Shown here: positions 55,193 through 64,000 of the stretch, piece after piece
Layout of the letters: every line of letters starts with the position of its first letter
Numbering within the stretch: the stretch's first letter is position 1
Source: Serpula lacrymans var. lacrymans S7.9
Taxonomy: Eukaryota > Basidiomycota > Agaricomycetes > Boletales > Serpulaceae
Direction: 5' to 3'
Assembly: GCF_000218685.1 (NCBI RefSeq)
Contig: NW_006763301.1
Location: 682,001-746,000 of the forward strand
DNA: 64,000 bases
The notes under the pieces: generated by a model
Seen by the model: the letters and a program-made list of their open reading frames with translations, nothing else
The model's database searches: none
What the model was told of the DNA's origin: nothing
Translations under genes and position numbers: made by a program

Positions 55193-56910
55193 ATGTCACT
55201 ATTATCTGAAAGACAGCGGGAGGAGCTGTACGTACAACAAACGTTGTAATGACTACCATTGACTTGACTCTTGGCATCGATGTAGGCATAAATCTATGCT
55301 CGAGTACCTTCACGCCAACAATTTCACGGCAGCATACAACGCCCTCAAAGCAGACTCTGGAACACAATATGCACCAGATCCCAAGGCCAAATACTCGGGG
55401 CTTTTGGAGAAGAAATGGACCAGTGTTATCCGTCTTCAGAAGAAGGTTGCGTTTATGTCTTAGTCCTTGTTGACAGAATACTGATGCGAATTCATGAATT
55501 CAGATCATGGATTTGGAGACTCGTAATGCATCGTTACAAGAAGAATTAACCCTTGCGCCTTCCAAACGCGCCGCGTCACAGACCGACTGGGTCCCGAGGG
55601 CACCAGCTGCGCATGTCCTGACCGGACATCGATTACCTATCACCCGTGTGGCATTCCACCCTCAATATTCACTCTTAGCTTCTGCATCCGAAGATGGGAC
55701 TGTCAAGATTTGGGATTGGGAAACTGGCGAATTCGAGAGAACGCTGAAGGGGCACACCAAAGCTATTCAAGATGTAGAGTTTGATCACAAGGGTCATCTA
55801 TTGGGTGAGTTATCGTACAATTCGTCAACTCTACCCTTTTGCGTGAATAGAAACTAAAGATTTTGGCATCGGTGAGCATGTTCACAGTGACATGTTCGTC
55901 TGATCTATTTATCAAGATATGGGACTCTCAAAATGAATGGCAGAACACGAAGACTTTTGCAGGACATGATCATTCCGTGTCATCAGTTCGATTTATGCCC
56001 GGGGACCAGCATATTGTCAGCGCCAGTAGAGATCGAACAATCAGAATTTTCGATGTCGCCTCTGCGTATGTCTCGCGTTGCTCGTTCATTCTACAGTTGG
56101 AAATGACGTGATTTCAGACATCTTGTTCGCACCATCTCTGGTCACTCGGACTGGGTGCGTTACGTAGTACCATCCGAGGACGGCCGCCTTCTCGCTAGTG
56201 CCTCTAATGACCACGTAAGTCAGAAATTTCATTGCACCCTTTCTATGCCTTATTTCGTTTGATAGACTGCTCGCATATGGGACCCGCTTTCAGGCGAGTC
56301 TAAGATGGAGCTCAGAGGACATGAACACGTCCTCGAAGTTATCGCCTTTGCGCCAGTTTCCGCATACACCGCAATACGAGAATTGGCGGGCATCCCTGTT
56401 AGTATATTCATGAATCATATAACTGCTTCGATTTCATCGGATATATCCAGAACACTGACCGTTCGAAACGACCTGGCGCTTACGTAGCGACAGGTTCTCG
56501 GGATAAAACGATCAAACTATGGGATACCCAAAGTGGTCAGATATTGAAGAGTCTGGTAGGTGATTCTCTTGCGTTTACGCGTTAGATGCTAAACACCAAG
56601 CCAGGCGGGCCATGGCAATTGGGTTAGGGCCCTTGTCTTCCATCCTTCGGGGAAATTCCTGCTTTCAGCATCAGACGACAAGACAATCCGTGTGTGGGAG
56701 TTATCTACGGGGCGTTGTATGAAGACCGTCGATGCGCACGGGCACTTCGTTACGACCCTCGCTTGGGGACGGCAAGGGTCGTCCAGTGGTCCGTCGGCGA
56801 AGATAAATGGCGTGGACGGGGTAGACGGCAAGTCAGGCGAACCCGAGAAGCTTATCAATGTAGTGGCAACTGGCAGTGTAGACCAAACAGTGAAGATATG
56901 GCTCCCATAA
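55193..56910 (+). CDS. PAC1: LIS1/PAC1/NudF dynein regulator
   Basis: This protein regulates cytoplasmic dynein and nuclear migration. Exon 1 is [12 protein letters not shown] at 55,193, spliced into [20 protein letters not shown], the LisH dimerisation motif. A short coiled coil follows ([33 protein letters not shown]). Seven WD40 repeats come next, among them [121 protein letters not shown] and [15 protein letters not shown]. At least seven introns separate them. Stop TAA is at 56,908-56,910. A short Gly/Asp-rich loop ([17 protein letters not shown]) lies in the last blade. The gene appears complete. Confidence 0.94.
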
Positions 56911-58725
56911 GAGATTGTTGATGCATCAGTATTCAAGTTCTGGGTGACATGAACTGTTTCTTTTACTCGTGTTTTGTATGGTTCTGGCTAGATGCAAACA
57001 AATGACGTGGAATTTTCTTTTTTCTGATCGTGGCCTAGGTATGGACATTGTTCTGTGCACTATTTTCTTTTTGCAGTAGCTGATTACTTTACCCATTATT
57101 TCTATCAGAGAGCCAATAGCAGCATTCTTTACGACGCGCACCATGCGTATATCTCACGATCCTTCACACTACGACCACTTTTACACATCGTTAATATTAC
57201 TTTTTTTTTTCAGTATACCCTATGTTACTTCTATATTTCAATTGTAACATTTCTGCAAAGCATGTTACAAGGGGGGACTCAGTAATTCCTCAAGCTTGAG
57301 AACAACTAAAGGCTCTCATGCATGCGTCTGTGGACTAGAGTGATTGGTGGGCGTTGTCGCCAGTGTGCAGCAAAATGTGAACATATACGTCCACAAAAGT
57401 TGACCAAGGCTGTTGGGAACATTAAAGTGTCCGCTCACTGTATTCGGTTCGTCATATGTGAAGCGTAAATATCTTCTGACTCTTATCAGGTGCGTTTTTC
57501 TATATCTTTGAGTTACGGTTTTCTGAATTGTACTATACATCCTTTCAGGAGGACGCGATGAGTCGCTCACTCTAAAGCAAGCGATTCATACATATATCCT
57601 AAATTCTGTCCCACCAGCGGGAAAAATGTGGGTACTCTATACATTATATCTCGAGAGTAAGATGTCTTCCAAAAGGGGGGACTTGTCTTCACAGGTTCGT
57701 ACTTGCTTCTAAGCTTGCAAAGTTCTCACTGGTCGAATATAAAGAATATATGGTCGAGCGGTCGCATAGGCTTTGGTCACAAGACGTGTATGTCGGACCC
57801 TACATTATGATCAGGTGAATAGGGCATCTTGTTTTTCTATTGCAATGCAGTCTTGGCTGTCGCCGAGTGGGGTTATACTACTTGAAGTTACAGTTCATCC
57901 ATAGGTGTCTTTCGGTCACTCTTGTCATAAATGTCATTGATTTTCTGACGTCAATAGGGTCAGGTCGTATTGCTTTCTCGCCTAAACAATGTATGCGACC
58001 GCCCGAAGTACCGCGTCTTCCCTGGTGAATCAAGTGTACATTTGTATCGCACACAATACTACCGGGAGTCTTCTTAGCACGGATAGGTAAGATGCTTGAT
58101 TCGCTGTCACCATGATTGAGTTCCTTATCATTAACGTAGATCATGCTTTGTTGACCCTGTATGACCTTATCTAGCGATCTGAACATTATGTTTGTTTCTT
58201 CCCTTAAGATCTCTGTAAAAATCGCGATACCGTAAAAGCTGCACTTCTTTTCAATTCAAGTTTACACGCTCATGGTGATTCCAACTACTACCAGATGCGC
58301 ATCATTAGCATATTGGCAGTATTGATAGCATTAACAAAGAGTTTCGTGACTATGATCAAGTCTTCCTTGCGCCTCTATAGTCACCAACCTTGAGGAATCA
58401 GGATAGTATCTAGTTGTCAAAGTGTGCCATGTGAACATCAGGACAATGTCCAAGTTCCTTGACAACTGCGTGGCTTCTCATGTTCTACGTATGAAATAAG
58501 GTCCGACAGAAAACATGAAAATTTATATGATGGAATCAAGAATCACTTGACATTTTCGCAAGCGATGAGAGCAGGGACTTGGTTGAAATCCAGCGTGCAT
58601 GGGCATGAGAGGTGCATCTGTTCGGGGGCTATAAGAGGTACCGTGATGCCGGCAAATCCCGCCCTCATTTCCCAGTCGCCTTGTACTGCGTCGTCTCTGG
58701 AAGTTCCTCCTCGTCTTTAACAGCG
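56911..58725. other. Intergenic with one possible gene remnant
   Basis: The 3' region of LIS1, then about 1.6 kb with no clear gene except the possible spliced remnant listed separately. The last 100 bases lead into the kinesin gene. Confidence 0.45.
57549..58080 (+). pseudogene. Possible remnant of a spliced gene, family unknown
   Basis: After an acceptor near 57,548 the frame reads DESLTLKQAIHTYILNSVPP and AGKM. A candidate intron (gtgggt near 57,628 to cag near 57,694) leads to FVLASKLAKFSLVEYKEYMV and ERSHRLWSQDVYVGPYIM, and a later exon-like stretch reads QVVLLSRLNNVCDRPKYRVF. The pieces look protein-like, but I could not find a start codon exon or a recognised domain, so this may be a decayed gene or chance. 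Confidence 0.25.
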
Positions 58726-61700
58726 ATGGCACCCCCGTCGTCGTCGACATCTACGGCGGCGGCCACATCCGTGCAAGTTGGTCAGTACAGCGAGCTCGAT
58801 AAAATTGCTTCCTGACTCAGTATTTGTGTTTACAGCCCTTCGTATCCGTCCCACAACATCGCAAGACACGCAGTCAATACCAGCTCGTTTCCAGCGCACC
58901 GTCATTCATGCGACATCCTCGACTATTGTAACCGTCGATGCGTCCTCTGCAGCACCTGCAGCTTCTGGTTCTGCTACGGCTGTCGCTGCCCCTACTACCG
59001 CTGGAAAAAAACAGGTGTTCGGTTTCGACCAAGTGCATCCGTCTACAATCACCCAGCATGCCCTTTTCACGAGCACCGCTCAACCACTTATTTCGCGATT
59101 TTTAGAAGGATTCAATTGTACTATCTTGGCATATGGGCAAACTAGTAGTGGAAAAACGTATACCATGACCGGAGTCGACCTAGATGCTAACCCCTCTGAC
59201 ACAAACAATGGCATGGGTATCATCCCTAGAGCTGTTTCTACCATCTTCTCGCAGGCGAGGAAGCTCAAGGAGGAGCGCGGCGGGAGCTGGAACTACAGCA
59301 TAAAAGGCTCTTTCATTGAGATATATAATGAGGACCTTATTGACTTGTTGAATTCGGACGAGACTACTGGCGCTCGACGTGAAGTACAAATTAGAGAAGG
59401 CAAAGATGGGCAAATTATATGGGGTGGGCTTCGCGAAGTTTCTGTCAAAGGTCCAAACGAAGTCATGACGTGCGTCTTCTATGTTGTATTCCCATGACCG
59501 GATATTAACATCCCCTTTAGTCTCATCCGCCAGGGTACTTCGATAAGACGGACAAACGAGACTGATATGAATGCACAATCTTCTCGTTCGCATGCCATCT
59601 TTTCTCTCACTCTAATTCAAAAGAAGTACACTGGCTCCGGAGCGCCACCTCGTTCACCGTCTCCATTACCTCCGGGCGGTCGCTCGCCATCTCGCCTCGC
59701 ACGTCCAGGTTCTATGTATACCGGTGGAGGGTCGAGTAGTATAAGAGTATCTTCACCTACATTGGGTCGTCCGTCAACCCCCAGTTTCACATCAGCAATG
59801 GGGCGCGGTGGTGGATTACGACCGTCAAGCGCTCTTGGTTTACATCCTCCCGATGGTCGTTCTGGTAATACGGATGATGACTCAGGGGAATGGGTTACAA
59901 TTGTTTCAAAATTCCACTTCGTTGATCTAGCTGGTTCTGAACGCGTAAGCCTGCTAGTTACGCTTTGGAAACCGTACATACACTCACACATGACTTATTT
60001 TCATTAGCTTAAGCGCACTGCTGCAGCAGGCGAACGTATTAAGGAGGGTATATCTATCAACAGCGGGTTGCTTGCTCTGGGAAATGTCATATCTGCTCTG
60101 GGGGACCCCTCTCGCGCGAAATCTCACACAGCCTCCCACATCCCATATCGTGACTCCAAGCTCACAAGGCTTTTGCAAGATTCATTAGGTGGAAATGCTC
60201 ATACCCTGATGATTGCTTGTGTAAGCCCTACGGAATGGAACGTTGGCGAAACGGTGAATACTCTCAAGTACGCCAATCGTGCCCGAAATATAAAGAATCG
60301 AGCGGTAGTCAACGAAAAGGAAGATGGATGGGATGATGTAGAATGGTTGCAGGGCACAATCACAAGGTTGCGGAAGGAGGTCAAGCAACTCAAGGACGGC
60401 AGTGCAGTAATCACCCTTAGCGAACCCGAGGTCCCGGAGGGAGCCAGTAAGAAGGTTCTCGCTCAAATGACCGATCTTCAGAACAACTACGAAGACCTGC
60501 GTGAGAAGTTCGTTGAACGCACTGAAGAGCTTGCTAGGTTGAGACGTGAACTAGGCGAGAGACATCGGTCGACATCAAATGGCGCGATTGGTGGAACAGC
60601 CAAGTACGAGGAGATCGTCGGGCCAGTCATTGAGGAGTATGAGAAGACAATCGGCGCTATGGAAGCTGAGCTGAGCTTGAACAGAGCCGCTTTGCGTCTG
60701 ACAAACGAGATGGTGGAAGAAAAGGAGGAAGAGCTGGCCCAGATTACGGAAAGGCATTCTGCCACCGAGTTGTATGTGGAGGAGCTGAGAGGAAGGCTTG
60801 CGAAGGTAACAGAACGTGAAGCTTCAACAGAGGTATGTTTGAAATGCAAGACAAATGGCGCAAGGTCTGACAGTTTGATTTGTTAGGCTTATGTGCGCGA
60901 CTTGGAGGACAAAATCAAATCGTACGATGAAACCTCGATGACTTCAAGTGAATCAATGACCGATCTAAAGCGAGAGGTTGCCCGTTACAAGGAAGTTGAG
61001 TCCCATTCCGGCAAATATATTGCTGATCTTGAAGCGCGATTGGCACGCTCCGATGAATCGATAATTGGTCTACAACAAACTGTTGAACGTCTAGAGAGTG
61101 AAAGCGAAAGGAAGAGGGAAGAGGCTGAAGTGCTTCAATCACGACTTGAAAATCTGAAACAGGATGGAGCGAGCTGGCGAACCGACCTTGAGGAGAGGGA
61201 AAGGAAGCTGAAGGAGATGGAGGAGAAGATGGAAGAATGGGAACGGAAAAAGAAAGAGGCCAATGACGCAAGGCTACGTTTAGGTACCGTGGTTGGAGAG
61301 GTTGCACTTGCAAAAAGGAGCTTGGAGGACCTTAGCAGTCCTGTGAATGGTGTCAATGGCATATCAGGGACTTCAACACCAAATTCGGGTGACCTAGCGA
61401 TCGAGAACCAGCTCGTTGCTCTCCAGCAGACTCACGCAGCAACGTTGGCTGACTTGTCGTCTATAACGGACAAGTATCGTGACGCATTGCGGGAGATATC
61501 CGACCTTGCTGCTCAGATCCAAGAGGCAAAGCTGAGCAATCCGTCACTGCCAGAATCGCCCGCTGTGGACAGGGTGCCAATGGATATCCCTCCTTTCAAG
61601 ATGAGGCTTGCTGGTTCAAGAAGCAGGGAGTTGTTGAACGATGGTCAACCAAACATCCCAGGTAGGCGCCTTTTTTTCCGGCAGGCGGCCTCCGCAGAAT

Positions 61701-64000
61701 CGCTCCACTCGAGGTAAGTACGACGCTTTGATATAGTCTTTCATCAACTTATTTTATACATAGGTCGCTTTCGCAATCACAATCGCTATCACAGGAGCTC
61801 TCATCAGCGCGCTCGCGCAAAGCATCTATTTCAAGTCACGGGACCAGTAGCTCGATTTCACATTCGCCTTCACACTCTCATTCGCGGCCAAATCTTTCCA
61901 TCTCTTTAGCTGGTGTCTCGACTAGTCCTGTCGAACAGCGTACCGTGAATAGTTTGGAGAAGGAAATCATGCGACTTCAAGAGGTATTGAAAGAACGAGA
62001 GGCAGAAATCACTGTTTTAGAAACGTCTCTGAAAGACAAAGACCAGGCAGCAGATCCTCCAGTTGAATCCAGGGTGAAGGAACCTAGCCCTGTGGAAGAT
62101 GGTAACAATCGTCAAGTGCACCTATCTCCTCGCACGATGGATAAGTTCAACGCTATCCGAAAGAGTATGCAGCTTCATCAAGGGCTTCCGATCGCAGAAA
62201 ATGGTGCTTTCCCCGATACAGATGTTGATGAGTCTCTTGATAGGCTGAATGAGCTAATGCTGTAAGCTGGTCTGCGCTATTTTCTTATGGAGCTCGCTTA
62301 TCTGTTCGAATTAGGTCAATGGCTCAGAAAGAAAGTCAACATAAAGAAGTGGTGGACACTATGAATGATGAGCTGAGTCAAGTTCGACGAGCGTATGACG
62401 AACTGACTACGCTGTCGAGAGATCAAGTAAGTGGAGTTTTGGATGTCGGCTACTGTTGCTCATGAATGAGCACTGCTCCCAGACACTGAATATGTCCACT
62501 GAGATTGAGGGTCTTCGCTCGAAGCATGACGAGGTTTTAGTTCAGATGGAAGAAATACAGCAGCGTGAGACCAGACTGCTGGAATCTCTGAAACTAGCTC
62601 AAGCGGATCACGCTACCGTTGTTGATGGCTTGCGTTCTGAACACGCAGAGGCTCTGCGAGTTAAGGCGGCCGAAGTTGATGTTCTTATCACACGCATTAA
62701 AGAGGACCACGAAACATCTACCAACGCCCTTCGTGATGAACTTTCGGCAGCGTCCGCTGGGCTCGAAAAGGCTCACCAGGAGCATAAGGAGGCATTCGGT
62801 GATCTCAAAGGGGACTACGAAAAGCAGATCCAGCGACACGTAGAAGAGGCTACTGAGATCCTTGAGCGCACAAAGAGCGAACACCAGGAGACTCTTAACC
62901 GAGTTGGTGCGGAGCATGAAGACGCTTTGAAGAAAAAGGACGAGGAAGCTTCTGCAATACTTCAACACACCGAGGAGGAATATTATAATGCTCTTACCAA
63001 ACTTCGGATCGACCATACAGAGGCTCTGCAGAAGCAAGTTGCCGATTCAAACGCTACGTTGCAGCGCTTGCGTGAAGATCATGCGAGTGAGTTGCGAATG
63101 GCAGAAAAGGCTCGGGACTGTTCTCTCTCCGAATCCCAATCTTCTCGTGACGTTGCTTTGCAAGGACTTCAGGAAGAACACGCCGCTGCTATCTCCAGAA
63201 AAGAGGCTGCATTCGCTGAAGACATTGATAAACTAAAGACCGACCATGCCCGCGTTCTTGCCAGCAAGGAAGAGGACTATAGGTCAAGGCGAGAGCATCT
63301 CAAGTCTGAGCATGCTGCTTCGCTTGATCGTCTGAAGGAGGAGTCCGAGATGGAAGTTGAGAGGCATGCGCTGGCCCTGAAACGTATCGAAGAAGAATCT
63401 ATTGTCGCATCCTCCAAAGCACGTGAAGAACATGATGCAGCGATGCAGTCACTACATGCACAGCATGATTTGGCACTGAAGGCTGCTAATCATCTTCATC
63501 AAGAACAGATTGATCAATTGAAAGCTGGCCATGAAGCTCATCTCAGAGATGCGGAGATTAAAGCAGAAGAAGAACGGTCTTCGCTCCTGGAGTCTCATGT
63601 AGAAGAAGTTTCCAAGCTAAGGACGGAACACGCATCTGTTCTGGCTGAGGTTCAAGCGGCACTCCTTGCGGCTCAGGAGCAGCACCGCGAAGAATTAGAA
63701 GAGTTCCGACAGTCGACCGAACGTCACGGTACAGAGGAGCGTGAAAGACTGGGGACGACAATTGCTGAAATGGAGCAGATACATACCGAAGAGCGCAGCA
63801 CCTTGCTCAAGGATCGCGATCTGCTACGACAGGAACTGGAAACGTACAAGTCAGCTGCAGAGGCGGACAAAATCAAGAGCGAACATCTTCTGGCGGAAGA
63901 ACGAGAAATTTCAGCTTCCAATATTGCTGCGCTGGAACAGAAACATTCATTGGAGCTTGATTCCTTGCGTGAAGACCGAGTAGCACTGGTACAGAAACTT
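58726..64000 (+). CDS. Kinesin-4 family motor (KIF4/KIF21-like), 3' end outside window
   Basis: A microtubule plus-end motor. Start [15 protein letters not shown] at 58,726; the first intron uses donor gtcagt (58,781-58,835), giving VQVALRIRP. The motor domain shows [20 protein letters not shown] with the P-loop near residue 118, switch [13 protein letters not shown] near 59,575, switch [11 protein letters not shown] near 59,925, then [53 protein letters not shown] and [26 protein letters not shown] and [10 protein letters not shown] are typical of kinesin-4. About 83 Pro/Ser/Gly-rich residues are inserted between switch I and II (59,638-59,889). Beyond the motor is a very long coiled coil with short serine-rich breaks (61,760-61,920), still open at 64,000. 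Introns become rare after 62,480. Confidence 0.92.

Overview
The window is nuclear DNA of a filamentous fungus, most likely an agaricomycete (mushroom-forming basidiomycete). Genes carry many short introns of about 45-70 bases with GT-AG ends, gene order is dense on both strands, and several families are typical of that group: DUF6593-like proteins in tandem, a Plavaka-like transposase relic, Ty3/gypsy elements, a HORMA-domain meiotic protein and a Tse2-like domain protein. The assignment comes from reading alone; no search was run.

Region 1 (1-19,960) is an ordinary gene-rich block: the 3' end of an RNAi-type RNA-dependent RNA polymerase, a small coiled-coil protein, a glutaminyl cyclase divergent from a TRAPP subunit (TRS23), a HOP1-type meiotic HORMA protein with PHD and winged-helix modules, about 2.8 kb without a supported gene, a PLAA/DOA1 ubiquitin-binding WD40 protein, a histidine phosphatase, and three tandem DUF6593-like genes of which the third looks broken.

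Region 2 (about 20,400-43,340) is a transposon-rich island. It is bounded by two diverged direct copies of a 2.4 kb segment, each carrying one member of an unrecognised small gene family. Between them lie a tRNA-like sequence, a 1,822-bp near-perfect inverted repeat (24,109-25,930 and 27,077-28,898) and at least two nested Ty3/gypsy elements. An element with 415-bp LTRs (element 2) inserted into the reverse transcriptase of an older element (element 1) and made a 5-bp target duplication, GCCGC. The two halves now lie in opposite orientation, as expected if recombination between the inverted repeats flipped the 1,146-bp spacer. A 392-base assembly gap and a transposase relic follow.

Region 3 (44,214-64,000) is gene-rich again: a Tse2-like ADP-ribosyltransferase-fold protein, a multi-pass membrane protein, a YTH-domain RNA-binding protein, a head-to-head pair matching the two halves of plant Tm-1 (UPF0261 and a TIM barrel), LIS1/PAC1, and a kinesin-4 that runs off the right edge. 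LIS1 and kinesin both serve microtubule motor processes, but adjacency alone does not imply co-regulation.

No wholly new system is demonstrated. The strongest unusual signal is the palindrome and inversion that scrambled the nested retrotransposons. Next are the duplicated small-gene family with splice-site loss in one copy, the unidentified 1,822-bp repeat unit with its 245-codon ORF, and the Tm-1-like divergent pair.
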